DNA of 64,000 bases from JABJAG01 sp965222215 (GCA_965222215.1 OZ244931.1:3842276-3906275), one strand, 5' to 3'. Shown: positions 1-8,745, counted from the first letter of the stretch. Made by a program: numbers and translations. Notes: generated by a model not told the origin, from the letters alone.

Positions 1-132
1 CTGGCCGATCCGGGGTACCGGATTCTGGCGAACATCGGCGATGACGGCGGCCAGGAGGTGCCCCACCTGCACATTCACCTGTTCGGCGGACGCCGGCTGG
101 GCCGGATGGTGGAGCCTGCCCGCGGCGAGTAG
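1..132 (+). CDS. HIT-family (histidine triad) hydrolase, C-terminal fragment
   Basis: Frame 1 is open from the window edge to a TAG at 130-132 and encodes the last 43 residues of a protein. It contains PHLHIHLFGG, the His-x-His-x-His active site of HIT nucleotide hydrolases (HinT/PKCI-like), preceded by the usual G-Q-E-V. In this family the central His attacks the phosphorus of AMP-lysine or AMP-amidate type substrates. The start lies outside the window. The gene is GC-rich like its neighbours and belongs to the host chromosome. Confidence 0.85.
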   Translation: MADPGYRILANIGDDGGQEVPHLHIHLFGGRRLGRMVEPARGE

Positions 133-202
133 ACATGTGTCTTGCGCGTATTGCGGAGTTCGCTCTCCCGCGCAAGAATTGCGGTATCGGGAGAAACACA
201 GC

Positions 203-1078
203 ATGACCTACGAGACCATTGATGTGCAGGAAATGTCGCCCGCGTGCGGCGCGATCGTGGAGGGCCTCGACCTTTCGCAGGAGCTGACCAACCGGCAGTT
301 CGACGAGATACATCGCGCGGTCGTGGACCGGGTGGTGGTCGTGTTTCGCGACCAGGACCTGACACCGGAGGACCAGATCGCGCTGTCGCGGCGGTTTGGC
401 GATATCCAGCCCTCGGCGGTGTCGGCGTTCGAGAAGGATGAGGACTATCCCGAGATCGATATCCTGGAATACGACGCGGACAACCCGCCGCACGTGACGC
501 GCGATCTCTGGCACACGGACTTTGCCGGCACCGAGCGCCCGACCTGGGGCACGCTGTTGTACGCGCGCGATATACCGCCCGGCGGCGGCGATACGATCTG
601 GGTTAACGCGGTGGCGGCCTACGAGGCGCTGTCCGACCGTATGAAGGCGCATATCGAAGGGCTGTGGGCCTACCACGACTCCTACCAGCCCTACAGCGAG
701 TTCGTGCGGCCGGAGATGTATGAAAAGGAGCAGGGCGGCGACAAGGGGACGGACTATATCCGCAAGAAGCGTGCGGAATACGTGCCGGCACTGCACCCGG
801 TGGTGCGCACCCATCCCGACAGCGGCAAACGCGGCCTGTTCGTCAACGAATCCATGACGAGCTTCATCAAGGACATGGACCGGCGCGAAAGCGACTACCT
901 GCTTCGCCACCTGTTCGACCATCTGCGCACGCCGGAATTCCAGTATCGCCACAAGTGGCACGCCAACGATCTGGCGATCTGGGATAACCGGACGTCGTTG
1001 CATTACGCCCTGTTCGATTACACCGAACACCGCCTGATGCACCGGATCATCATCGCGGGTGATGTCCCGCAACCCTGA
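203..1078 (+). CDS. TauD/TfdA-family Fe(II)/2-oxoglutarate dioxygenase
   Basis: A 291-residue protein, normal length for the family. The facial triad is visible: His104 and Asp106 in WHTDF, and the distal His267 in NRTSLH; Arg277/Arg281 near the C-terminus (HRLMHRI) would bind the 2-oxoglutarate carboxylate. Such enzymes hydroxylate taurine, 2,4-D or similar small acids with release of CO2 and succinate; the substrate here cannot be read. The frame is open upstream to 41, but ATG 203 begins exactly where family similarity (T-I-D-V) starts. It stands alone between the HIT gene and a hairpin at 1105. Confidence 0.88.
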   Translation: MTYETIDVQEMSPACGAIVEGLDLSQELTNRQFDEIHRAVVDRVVVVFRDQDLTPEDQIALSRRFGDIQPSAVSAFEKDEDYPEIDILEYDADNPPHVTRDLWHTDFAGTERPTWGTLLYARDIPPGGGDTIWVNAVAAYEALSDRMKAHIEGLWAYHDSYQPYSEFVRPEMYEKEQGGDKGTDYIRKKRAEYVPALHPVVRTHPDSGKRGLFVNESMTSFIKDMDRRESDYLLRHLFDHLRTPEFQYRHKWHANDLAIWDNRTSLHYALFDYTEHRLMHRIIIAGDVPQP

Positions 1079-1104
1079 TTCTTGCCGAATACGGAATAGC
1101 AAAC

Positions 1105-1128
1105 GGGGCCGGTCTTGCGACCGGCCCC
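1105..1128. terminator. Perfect GC-rich hairpin after the TauD-like gene
   Basis: A perfect 10-bp stem (GGGGCCGGTC / GACCGGCCCC) with a TTGC loop lies 27 nt past the dioxygenase stop and between convergent genes. There is no T-tract on the plus side; on the minus side the stem is followed by GTTTGC. It may serve both genes weakly. Confidence 0.55.
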
Positions 1129-1147
1129 GCTCGTGGTGCCGCGCCCG

Positions 1148-1354
1148 TCAAGCGGGACGGTGAGAGCCCGAGGGAAGCAGCCGGGAGAAAAGCTGCCAGG
1201 GGTATTTCACCGCCGCGACGATCGCGCGGCCCGTCACTTCCGCTCGCAAACGTTCGCCTTCGCGAATTGCGGCACGGATTTCTTCGGGTGATATGCCCGC
1301 ACCGGCGTCAGGGCCGTGTGTCGGGCGAACTTCGGTTGGGGCTTGCGTGTTCAT
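1148..1354 (-). CDS. Small hypothetical protein (68 aa)
   Basis: The ATG at 1354 is preceded by a GGAG about 9 nt upstream, which favours it over the longer reading from 1417. The predicted protein has a Pro/Thr-rich N-terminus, an amphipathic helix rich in Arg and Glu (residues about 24-45) and a hydrophobic/aromatic C-terminal stretch (VAAVKYPWQLFSRLLP), as in small alphaproteobacterial membrane-associated peptides. I do not recognise a family. It is convergent with the TauD-like gene. Confidence 0.5.
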   Translation of the reverse strand: MNTQAPTEVRPTHGPDAGAGISPEEIRAAIREGERLRAEVTGRAIVAAVKYPWQLFSRLLPSGSHRPA

Positions 1355-1631
1355 GGCTGACTCCGTCTTGTGCGTGACGGCATCACCTCCGTGCACCGGT
1401 TCTTTATTGCGGCGCACAAAAGACAGATAGGCCTATTTTCCGGGGAAATCACCCGCGTTTTGTGCAATGCACAAATGTTTATGCTGCATTCATGCTGCGC
1501 AACATGGATGCAGCAATTTTCGCCTATTCTTGCGGTCAGGTCAGGGTAATTGAGTGCTCGGGATTCATGTGCGAGCATTCCGTACTCGGGATCGGGGAAT
1601 CCCGAAATATTGTTGAAGAACGGGGGCCGGC

Positions 1632-1928
1632 ATGAAATTCGGATCGATATTCGCAGGAGCGGCATTGGCAGTGACGGTCGGGGCGTTCGCGCCGGCGGCC
1701 ATGGCTGCGGAGGGAGATGTTCAGAAGGTCGTCGACAAGACGTTGGCCGACAATCCGGACATGAAGGCTTTGTGCGGCGGCCGCGAGGCGACGATCCGCC
1801 CGGCCGTCACCAAGGCGACGATCGCGCTCATGACCAGCGGGTCGATTTCCGGCGACCCGAACAAGACCGGCGAGGCCGCCGGCGCCGAAGTCACGAAGCA
1901 CTGCATCAAGTTCCTGAGCGGCGGCTGA
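1632..1928 (+). CDS. Small exported protein with signal peptide
   Basis: A 98-residue protein. Residues 1-25 form a clear Sec signal peptide (MKF, a hydrophobic stretch, then A-M-A before A-E). The mature part of about 73 residues is mostly helical, with two Cys residues (ALCGG and KHCIKF) that could form a disulfide in the periplasm. A purine-rich GGGGG lies just upstream of the ATG. No known domain is recognised; function unknown. Confidence 0.65.
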   Translation: MKFGSIFAGAALAVTVGAFAPAAMAAEGDVQKVVDKTLADNPDMKALCGGREATIRPAVTKATIALMTSGSISGDPNKTGEAAGAEVTKHCIKFLSGG

Positions 1929-2040
1929 CCCGGACGGGAGCCGCCAACGTCTTTCACTGACCGGACAGACTATCTGGTCTTTACCTGAATTCGCCCGCGC
2001 GTGATCGCTGACGCTGCGCGGCGGGACACGGGGTATTCTT

Positions 2041-3792
2041 ATGAGTGCGGAAAAAGTCGCGGCCGAACACATCGTCGATTGCCTCGTTGAGGCCGGGATT
2101 GACCATTTCTTCGGTCTGCCCGGCGGCGCGACGATGGAAATCTACAAGGCGCTGCACGGGCGCGAGTCCGAAATCCGCCCGATTGTGCCGCGCGACGAGC
2201 AGACCGCCTCATGCATGGCCGACATGTACGGGAAGCTGACGGGCCGGCCCGGCGTGTTCGCAGGGCAGGGCGCGTTTACCGGGTCGACGGGGATGTTCGG
2301 AGTGATCGAGGCGTTCCTCGCGTCGACGCCGATGGTCGTGCTGACGGAGATGACCGACACGGACGGATTCGTGGTGCATGGCCCGATCCAGTCCGGCAGC
2401 GGCCAGTACGGCTCGTTCGATCTGCCACAGATGTTCAAGGGCGCCACCAAGTACACCGCCACGGCGCACAAGCCGCGCGAGGCGGTGATCATGACCCAGC
2501 TCGCGATCAAGCATGCGCTCGCCGGGCGGCCCGGCCCCGCCGCCTGCGTGTTCCGCGCGGCGGCCCTGGCGGGCACGGTCGAGGAGGGCGGCCTGCCGGA
2601 AATCCACGACACGACGCGCCTGCTCAGCACGACGCCGAGCGTGCCGCCGGACGGCGCGCTCGATGCGGTGGCCGACGCGCTGCGGACGGCCGAACGCCCG
2701 GTGATCGTCGCCGGGAACGGCGTGCGGATCGCGCGGGCTTTCGACGAACTGCGCGCCCTGGCCGAGCAACTGGGCGCACCGGTTGTCACGAGTTATCTCG
2801 GGAAGAGCGCGCTCGCCGAGACCCACGATCTCGCCGCCGGCGGCATCGGCTACACCGGCATGCCGGTCGCCAACGACACCCTGGGCGCGGCGGACACGGT
2901 GCTTGTGGTGGGGTGCCGGTTGAAGCCGCAGGAGACCTGCTACGAACACCCGGACCTGCTCGACCCGAACCGGCAACGGATTTTCCAGATCGACGTCGAT
3001 CCGCGAAACGCGTCCTGGTCGATCCCGGCCGAGATCGCGCTCACGGGCGATGCCCGGCTGACCCTGGCCGCGCTCGCCGGCCGCCTCGACGGTCGGGTCG
3101 ACGTCGCCAAAGCCGAGGCCCGCACCAGCGCGCTTGTCGCGGCAAAGACCGCCGGCAAGCTGTTCTCGGATGCGGCGATGGCCTCCGACCAGACCCCGAT
3201 GCTGCCGCAGCGCTTCGTCGCGGCGGTCGCCGACGCGGTGCCGGAGGACGCCATCGTGTGCTCGGACGCCGGCAACAACCGGCACTGGATGAACCACTTT
3301 TTCCGCACAAAACGCGCCGGCTGCTATTTCGGGAGCGGCGGCATCGGCGGGGTGAGCTGGTCGCTGCCCGCCGCACTGACGGCGCAGATTGTCCATCCGG
3401 AGCGGCCCGCGGTCGGGGTGTGCAGCGACGGCGGCTTCGCGATGCAGATGCACACGCTGCTGACCGCGGTGCAGTACGGCGCGGCGCCGGTCACGGTGAT
3501 CATGAACAACTCGCGCCTCGGCATGACCGCCGAAGGCATGGGCAACCGCGCCGTCGGCAACGAGTTCCCCGACACGGACTACGCCGCGATCGCGCGCGCG
3601 ATGGGGGCCGACGGCACACGCCTCGACCGGCCGGGCGACGTCACCGACGCCGTCGGCGCGGCCATCGACGCCGCGCGGGAATCCCGGCGGCCGCATGTGA
3701 TCGATGTGGTGATCGACCCGAACGAGGGCATGCGGCAGGCGATCTATTCGCCGCTCGCGGTGGCGGCGGCAAGCGGTGTGCGCCCCGGCTGA
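2041..3792 (+). CDS. Thiamine-diphosphate-dependent enzyme, acetolactate synthase large-subunit-like
   Basis: A 583-residue protein with the three-domain ThDP architecture: N-terminal PYR domain with the cofactor-activating Glu53 (RDEQTASCMADMYG), a central Rossmann-like domain (about 205-345), and a C-terminal PP domain with the ThDP motif from SDGG (462-465) to the Asn pair 489-490. Relatives include acetolactate synthase, benzoylformate decarboxylase and sulfopyruvate/sulfoacetaldehyde enzymes, so the substrate is not fixed. No FAD-specific feature or regulatory small subunit is adjacent, which argues against a standard IlvB. Both other strands and frames are also open across this GC-rich gene; those readings are shadows. 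Confidence 0.85.
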   Translation: MSAEKVAAEHIVDCLVEAGIDHFFGLPGGATMEIYKALHGRESEIRPIVPRDEQTASCMADMYGKLTGRPGVFAGQGAFTGSTGMFGVIEAFLASTPMVVLTEMTDTDGFVVHGPIQSGSGQYGSFDLPQMFKGATKYTATAHKPREAVIMTQLAIKHALAGRPGPAACVFRAAALAGTVEEGGLPEIHDTTRLLSTTPSVPPDGALDAVADALRTAERPVIVAGNGVRIARAFDELRALAEQLGAPVVTSYLGKSALAETHDLAAGGIGYTGMPVANDTLGAADTVLVVGCRLKPQETCYEHPDLLDPNRQRIFQIDVDPRNASWSIPAEIALTGDARLTLAALAGRLDGRVDVAKAEARTSALVAAKTAGKLFSDAAMASDQTPMLPQRFVAAVADAVPEDAIVCSDAGNNRHWMNHFFRTKRAGCYFGSGGIGGVSWSLPAALTAQIVHPERPAVGVCSDGGFAMQMHTLLTAVQYGAAPVTVIMNNSRLGMTAEGMGNRAVGNEFPDTDYAAIARAMGADGTRLDRPGDVTDAVGAAIDAARESRRPHVIDVVIDPNEGMRQAIYSPLAVAAASGVRPG

Positions 3793-3814
3793 GGCTTATC
3801 GGGCAGGGTGTGCC

Positions 3815-4234
3815 TTAGGCACCTGTCAGGTGCAGCACAACATCGCGCGGGCGCGGCCGGGTGCGGTGCTCGAACAGGAAGATGCCCTGCCAGGTGCCGA
3901 GCGCGGGCGTGCCGGCAGTGACCGGAATCTGCAGATGCGTCTGGGTCAGCGCGCCTTTTACGTGGGCAGCCATGTCGTCCGGCCCCTCCGCGGTATGGCC
4001 ATAGATCGGGTCGCCGTCGGGCACCAGCCGGTCCATGTAGGCCTCGAGGTCCCGCTGGACCTGCGGGTCCGCGTTCTCCTGGATCACCAGCGACGCCGAC
4101 GTGTGCCGGACATAGACGGTGAGCAGGCCGGTCTCGAGACCCCGCCCCGCGGCCCAGTTCACCACCGGGCCGGTGATCTCGACCAGGCCGCGCGCCGGGG
4201 CGGTGAAGGTCAGGGTGTTCTGGAACTGCTGCAT
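3815..4234 (-). CDS. YjbQ/UPF0047 family protein
   Basis: A 139-residue protein matching the whole YjbQ family: RHTSASLVIQENADPQV in the middle and a YGHTAEGPDDMAAHV segment, whose conserved His, Glu and Asp line the putative active site. Homologues complement thiamine-phosphate synthase defects weakly, but the true role is unsettled. ATG 4234 is chosen because M-Q-Q-F is the expected family N-terminus; the frame remains open 51 codons further upstream. Convergent with the preceding ThDP-enzyme gene. Confidence 0.85.
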   Translation of the reverse strand: MQQFQNTLTFTAPARGLVEITGPVVNWAAGRGLETGLLTVYVRHTSASLVIQENADPQVQRDLEAYMDRLVPDGDPIYGHTAEGPDDMAAHVKGALTQTHLQIPVTAGTPALGTWQGIFLFEHRTRPRPRDVVLHLTGA

Positions 4235-4430
4235 CACGACCGCTGCACTATAGCCCGCGCCGGGCCCGTGGGATGAATCCCCCGGAACCGAACCCGATGT
4301 GCGATAACCGATAACACGGCGTTCCTTTCCGGCGTCAAAAAGAGAACGCAAACAAGTTTGTCTGTGCGCAGTACGGTCGTTAAGCAACGGCAGTCATTCT
4401 TTCCCCTTGCCGGAACACAGTGGGCACCGC

Positions 4431-4952
4431 ATGCCGAAAGCAAACCCGCGCAAATCCGCAAACCGGCGCAAGCGCCGGATTGATGGCGTTCCGGTCATCG
4501 GCTGGCGGGAGTGGCTTTCCCTGCCGGATCTGGGAATCGACGCCATCAAGGCCAAGATCGATACCGGCGCGCGCACCTCGGCCATCCATGCCTTCAAGAT
4601 TCGGCCTTTTGTCGAACGCGGCGTCCCGTGGGTGTCGTTCGTGTTGCGTCCCCGACAGCGCCATCGCACGCCGGAACTCGAATGCGCCTGTCCCGTTCTC
4701 GATGAACGCAAGATCAAGAGTTCGAACGGCGATGAAGAACGCCGGTTCGTGATAGAGACGGAAGCCTGTCTGGGCGACATCGTCTGGCCGATCGAACTTT
4801 CGCTGACCAACCGCGACGAACTCGGATTCCGGATGCTGCTTGGCCGTGAGGCCGTGCGGGATCACTTTCTGGTCAACCCCGACCGCTCGTATCTCATCGG
4901 CCGGAGCTTCGCCGATGTCACGACAACTCCCAAACGGAAGACATCGAAATGA
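4431..4952 (+). CDS. Retropepsin-like 'ATP-dependent zinc protease' family protein (RimB-type)
   Basis: A 173-residue protein. The aspartic-protease-like motif KIDTGARTSAIHA has its Asp at residue 44, and a second conserved segment RMLLGREAV lies near 145; this is the PF05618 family, single-domain retropepsin-like proteins. It overlaps the next gene by ATGA (4949-4952), so translation is coupled. In many proteobacteria this family stands next to RimK-type ATP-grasp ligases and an aspartoacylase-like hydrolase, exactly as here, implying joint action on a glutamate-tailed protein or peptide. A TTG at 4407 would add eight residues. Confidence 0.82.
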   Translation: MPKANPRKSANRRKRRIDGVPVIGWREWLSLPDLGIDAIKAKIDTGARTSAIHAFKIRPFVERGVPWVSFVLRPRQRHRTPELECACPVLDERKIKSSNGDEERRFVIETEACLGDIVWPIELSLTNRDELGFRMLLGREAVRDHFLVNPDRSYLIGRSFADVTTTPKRKTSK

Positions 4953-5872
4953 AACTCGCCCTGCTGTGCCGCAATGCGGACCTCTATTCCCACAAACGTC
5001 TCGTCGAGGCGGCCGAGGCGCGTGATCACGAGATCGACGTGATCGATCATCTGCGCTGCTTTATCGACATCGCATCCAACGATCCCGAGGTGCACTACCA
5101 GGGTCGCTCGTTGAAGGGCTACGACGCGATCATCCCGCGTATCGGTGCGTCGGTGACCTTCTTCGGCACCGCGGTGCTGCGCCAGTTCGAGATGATGGGG
5201 ATCTACCCGGTGAACGAATCCGTCGGCATCTCGCGCTCGCGCGACAAGCTGCGCTCCATGCAGTTGCTGTCGCGCGAGGGGATCGGTTTGCCGACCACCG
5301 TCTTCGCGCACCGCACGTCCGACGCGGCGGAACTGCTGGACATCGCCGGCGGCGCGCCGGTTGTGATCAAGCTGCTGGAAGGCACGCAGGGCATCGGCGT
5401 GGTTCTCGGCGAAACCCCGAAGGCGGCGGAAAGTATCATCCAGGCGTTCGGCGGCGTGAAAACCAACATCCTTGTCCAGCAGTTCGTGAAGGAAGCGAAC
5501 GGCGAGGATATCCGTTGCCTCGTGATCGGCGACAAGGTGGTCGCGTCGATGATCCGGCGCGGCAAGAAGGGCGACTTCCGCTCGAACCTGCACCGGGGTG
5601 GATCGGCGGAAGCCGTGAAGATCACGCCCAGGGAGCGCGAAACCGCCGTGCGTTCCGCGCGGGCTGTGGGGCTGAATGTTTGCGGTGTCGACCTGCTGCG
5701 CTCGAACGACGGCCCGGTGGTGATGGAGGTAAACTCGTCGCCCGGGCTGGAAGGCGTGGAGACCGCCACGGGCATTGACGTGGCCGGCAAGATCATCGAG
5801 TTCATCGAGAAAAACGCCAAGCCGGGCCGGACCCAGACCCGCTCGCCGCGCAAGAAACGCAAGGCGAGCTAG
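4949..5872 (+). CDS. rimK: RimK-type ATP-grasp glutamate ligase
   Basis: A 307-residue protein with the complete RimK signature: N-terminal pre-ATP-grasp domain, then an ATP-grasp with the glycine-rich loop EGTQGIGVVLG (about residue 145), the QQFVKEANGEDIRCLVIG segment, and the metal-binding VVMEVNSSPGLEG close to the end. RimK adds glutamates to the C-terminus of ribosomal protein S6 in Escherichia coli; relatives ligate amino acids to other carboxylates. It begins inside the previous stop codon (ATGA) and is followed two bases after its own stop by the next gene, so all three form one operon. Confidence 0.9.
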   Translation: MKLALLCRNADLYSHKRLVEAAEARDHEIDVIDHLRCFIDIASNDPEVHYQGRSLKGYDAIIPRIGASVTFFGTAVLRQFEMMGIYPVNESVGISRSRDKLRSMQLLSREGIGLPTTVFAHRTSDAAELLDIAGGAPVVIKLLEGTQGIGVVLGETPKAAESIIQAFGGVKTNILVQQFVKEANGEDIRCLVIGDKVVASMIRRGKKGDFRSNLHRGGSAEAVKITPRERETAVRSARAVGLNVCGVDLLRSNDGPVVMEVNSSPGLEGVETATGIDVAGKIIEFIEKNAKPGRTQTRSPRKKRKAS

Positions 5873-5874
5873 TC

Positions 5875-6933
5875 TTGGCCAAACCGAAGAAGGAAAAGCG
5901 CGCGCCGTTCGAGATCGCCGGAACGGCCGTCGCGCCCGGCACGCGGGCGACGGTGGGCATTCCGCTCAGCGTGCTGTCCAACCACACGCCGATGACCCTG
6001 CCGGTCCAGGTGATCCACGGACGCCGGGACGGGCCCGTGGGGTTCGTCAGCGCGGCGGTCCACGGGGATGAGATCATCGGGGTGGAGATCATTCGCCGGC
6101 TGGCGCGCGTGCCTGCGCTGCGCCGACTGTCGGGCACCCTGCTGCTGGTCCCGATCGTGAACGCCTTCGGGTTCATCTCCCACAGCCGTTACCTGCCGGA
6201 CCGGCGCGACCTCAACCGGTCGTTCCCCGGCAGCGAGTCGGGGTCGCTGGCCAGCCAGCTTGCGTACCGGTTCCTCAACGACGTGGTGGCACGATGCGAG
6301 TTCGGGGTCGATCTGCACTCCGCCGCCGTGAACCGGGAGAACCTGCCCCAGATCCGCGTCAATCCCGACGATGCGCGCTCGCTCGATCTGGCGAAGGTGT
6401 TCGGCGCGCCGGTCATCATCAAGTCGCCGTTGCGCGACGGCTCGCTGCGCAGCGCGGCCCACAAGCGCGACGTCCCGGTGCTGGTGTACGAAGCCGGCGA
6501 GGGGTTGCGATTCGACGAGTTCTCGATCCGGGTCGGCGTGAAGGGGGTGCTGCGGGTGCTCCAGTATTCCGGCATGTCCGCATCGCGCAGCATCAAGACC
6601 GCGGCGATCGAATCCCCGGTCGCGCGCAAGAGTTCCTGGATGCGCGCGCCCGCCGGCGGCATTTTGCGCTCGCTGCGCAAGACCGGCGATATCGTCGAGA
6701 AGGACGAGGTGCTGGGCGTGGTGTCCGATCCGTTCGGCGAGACGGAAGCCGAGGTCACGGCGTTGACCGGCGGGCTGATTATCGGCCGGACCAACCTGCC
6801 TGTGGTCAACCAGGGCGATGCCCTGTTCCACGTGGCGACGTTGCCGGCAGTGGCTGTCGCGGAGGAAAATATCGGTGTTGTCGAAGAGGATGTCGGCAGC
6901 GACCCGATCTTCGACGAAGACGAGATTATGTAA
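5875..6933 (+). CDS. Succinylglutamate desuccinylase / aspartoacylase family zinc hydrolase
   Basis: A 352-residue M14-type zinc carboxypeptidase-like protein. Zinc ligands are visible in AVHGDEIIGVEI (His63, Glu66) and DLHSA (His148); the C-terminal part from about 255 resembles a lipoyl-like beta barrel, as in other AstE/Aspa relatives. The start is a TTG at 5875, two bases after the rimK stop, preceded by AAGGCGAG; no closer ATG fits the conserved N-terminus. In the retropepsin-RimK-AstE trio it probably trims or recycles the product made by the ATP-grasp enzyme; this is inference from conserved neighbourhood. Confidence 0.85.
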   Translation: MAKPKKEKRAPFEIAGTAVAPGTRATVGIPLSVLSNHTPMTLPVQVIHGRRDGPVGFVSAAVHGDEIIGVEIIRRLARVPALRRLSGTLLLVPIVNAFGFISHSRYLPDRRDLNRSFPGSESGSLASQLAYRFLNDVVARCEFGVDLHSAAVNRENLPQIRVNPDDARSLDLAKVFGAPVIIKSPLRDGSLRSAAHKRDVPVLVYEAGEGLRFDEFSIRVGVKGVLRVLQYSGMSASRSIKTAAIESPVARKSSWMRAPAGGILRSLRKTGDIVEKDEVLGVVSDPFGETEAEVTALTGGLIIGRTNLPVVNQGDALFHVATLPAVAVAEENIGVVEEDVGSDPIFDEDEIM

Positions 6934-6937
6934 CGGG

Positions 6938-7432
6938 CTACCGCCCCGGCGCGACCCGCCGGTAACTCAGCGCTTCGGCGATATGGACGCGGCGGACCGG
7001 GGCGTCGGTATGGCGGCTGTCCAGGTCCGCGATCGTCCGTGCGACCCGCAGTACCCGGTGCCAGCCGCGCGCCGAAAGCTTCAGTTTCTCGGCCGCCTCG
7101 GTGAGCAGGGCCTTGCCGTCGGCATCGGGGGCGGCGACGGCTTCCAGCGTTTCGCCATCCGCTTCCGCGTTCGTGAGTAGGGCCTGCCCGTTGGACCGGG
7201 CCGCGTATCGGCGTCGCTGCAGGTCGCGCGCCGCGGAAATCCGGGCCGCGACCTCGGTACTACCTTCCGCCGGCGGCGGTAGTGCCAGGTCGGCGGCGGA
7301 GACCGCCGGCACGTCCACATGCAGGTCGATCCGGTCGAGCAGGGGGCCGGACAGCCGCGCCTGGTAGTCCAGCGCGCATTTCGGCGCGCGCGAGCAGGCG
7401 AGCCCGGGATCGTCCAGGTGGCCGCAGCGGCA
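6938..7432 (-). pseudogene. comM: comM, 3' part (C-terminal 164 residues), separated by the island
   Basis: Minus-strand reading from the junction gives CRCGHLDDPGLACS (zinc-binding loop), then a long arm ending LLDRIDLHVDVPAV, the arginine/sensor segment, and the C-terminal Mg_chelatase domain (LSARGWHRVLRVARTIADL). This is the C-terminal third of ComM/YifB, the hexameric AAA+ helicase that promotes branch migration during natural transformation. The start and ATPase core lie 55 kb away at 62447-63484. Codons here plus those there sum to 510 residues, the normal ComM length, so the split is precise, with no host bases lost. Without excision neither half should make active ComM. Confidence 0.95.
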
Positions 7433-7447
7433 TAGCGGCGTTGCCTT
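7421..7447 (+). mobile_element. attL, left junction of the comM island
   Basis: Host comM sequence ends ...GCCGCAGCGG and is followed by the 2-bp core CA (7431-7432), then TAG and the arm CGGCGTTGCCTT (7436-7447) belonging to the element. The same CA occurs at the right junction (62445-62446). Fusing the outer flanks around one CA restores an uninterrupted comM reading frame. Confidence 0.92.
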
Positions 7448-7493
7448 TCTGCCATTTCGAATTCAGGCTCGGAAGCCCGGACTTCTACCGGAA

Positions 7494-7835
7494 ATGCCGC
7501 AAACCCTAGGCCAGCATTTGGCCCTTCGAAGGTACACCAAGGGGTGCACGCAGAAGGAGGTTGCGGTGTTAATAGGCGTCAACGAATGGACCTATAGCAA
7601 CTGGGAAAACAACCGGAACGAGCCCATGATCCGAATGTGGCCGAAGGTGATCAGGTTCCTGGGCTATGACCCCAGTGACGCACCTAAATCCGATGGTGAG
7701 GCGCTTACCGCATTGCGGCGTCGCTTTGGTCTATCGAAGAAAAGGCTTGCCCAGGTAGTGGGCTGTGATGAGGCGACTGTTGGCAAATTTGAAAAGGAAA
7801 CCTCTGACGCGAGGAGCTCTCTGAAGGAGAGTTAG
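7494..7835 (+). CDS. Tandem helix-turn-helix (XRE-like) protein next to attL
   Basis: A 113-residue protein with two HTH-like units: residues about 4-45 (TLGQHLALRR, then KEVAVLIGV and NEWTYSNWENN) and about 62-103 (ALRRRFGLSKKRLAQVVGCDEATVGKFE). The ATG at 7494 has only a weak upstream purine stretch. The same frame is open leftwards through the island end (from CAT at 7431), reading ...SGVAFLPFRIQARKP before this Met, so the annotated start may be an internal Met. In the excised circle that frame is continuous with the serine recombinase gene. It may therefore be a detached DNA-binding tail of the integrase, or a small regulator of excision. Confidence 0.7.
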   Translation: MPQTLGQHLALRRYTKGCTQKEVAVLIGVNEWTYSNWENNRNEPMIRMWPKVIRFLGYDPSDAPKSDGEALTALRRRFGLSKKRLAQVVGCDEATVGKFEKETSDARSSLKES

Positions 7836-7917
7836 GAATCAGTCGTGATACGAGTGTCGTCCTGATGGGGATATGTGGCAGTTTGAAATTCTCGTTGAAC
7901 GCAAAAGCTAAGAGATC

Positions 7918-8712
7918 ATGAAGAGTCCTTCACGCGTCTTCGCGGTACTAAACCAGTTCACCGAGGATAAGTCCGTCTGGCAAATCGATGAGCTGTGTGA
8001 ATCGCTTGGATATAGCCGGGCAACCGGATATCGCTATGTAAGAGAACTGGTAGACGAGGGTTTGCTCCAAAAAGTCTCGGCCGGGAACTATGGCCTCGGG
8101 ATACGCATCATCGAACTCGACTATCTCTCGAGACGAAGCGATCCAGTTCTTTTGGTGGCCCCCCCTGTTATCGATGACCTTGTACGCCGCACGCGCCTGG
8201 ACGCCGTGGTGAGCGGTATTTTTGGTTCGAAAGTGATCGATACGTATCGGGCAGGACCCAATGCAGCGCTAGAGTTTGAGTACGGGCGCGGCCGCCGCCG
8301 CCCACTCTTCTTTGGTGCTGGACCAAAGGTGCTGCTGGCGCATCTTCCGCGTAATCAGCTCGTCAAAGTTTTTGAACAGAACAAGGATGAGACGGCGCTG
8401 CATAACTTGGGCAAAACCTGGAAGGATTTTCGTTCCAATCTCGCGATAATCAGGAAAGAGGGCCACTACATCTCGAGGTCCGAGGTCATGAAAGGGGTGA
8501 CTGGCGTCGCCGTGCCTTTGCTTAACCCGGACGGAAATGCGACGGCGGCGCTCGCTAGTGTCGGTTTGGATGAAAATGTTGAGGCAGAACTGGAAAAGGG
8601 ATTGGTCGAATCTCTGCACGCAGCGGCGGCGACAATCCACGACAAGATGGCTGTGGAGTTTGGGGGCGGTCAGAGTGGTGAGCAGGGTCCTTCGCCTACC
8701 GCAGCATCGTGA
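7918..8712 (+). CDS. IclR-family transcriptional regulator
   Basis: A 264-residue protein. Residues 1-60 form the winged HTH (ELCESLGYSRATGYRYVRELVDEGLLQK) and the rest is the IclR effector domain, including the PLFFGAGPKVLLAHLP loop and the GVTGVAVPLLNPDGNATAALASVG region that folds over the ligand. IclR proteins usually control adjacent catabolic genes in response to an aromatic or keto-acid metabolite. It is convergent with the dehydrogenase/oxygenase pair and heads the lower-GC catabolic cluster. The palindrome at 11055-11073 is a candidate target. Confidence 0.9.
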   Translation: MKSPSRVFAVLNQFTEDKSVWQIDELCESLGYSRATGYRYVRELVDEGLLQKVSAGNYGLGIRIIELDYLSRRSDPVLLVAPPVIDDLVRRTRLDAVVSGIFGSKVIDTYRAGPNAALEFEYGRGRRRPLFFGAGPKVLLAHLPRNQLVKVFEQNKDETALHNLGKTWKDFRSNLAIIRKEGHYISRSEVMKGVTGVAVPLLNPDGNATAALASVGLDENVEAELEKGLVESLHAAAATIHDKMAVEFGGGQSGEQGPSPTAAS

Positions 8713-8745
8713 CCTAGTGCTGGCACTTGAAGAGTGCCGCGAGCC

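Noticed and set aside
2209..3696. Long minus-strand open frame (495 codons) and another plus frame over 2211-3818
   Set aside because: Both are shadows of the ThDP-enzyme gene in very GC-rich sequence; their translations are Arg/Ala/Gly-rich with no motif, while the true frame has full ThDP motifs.
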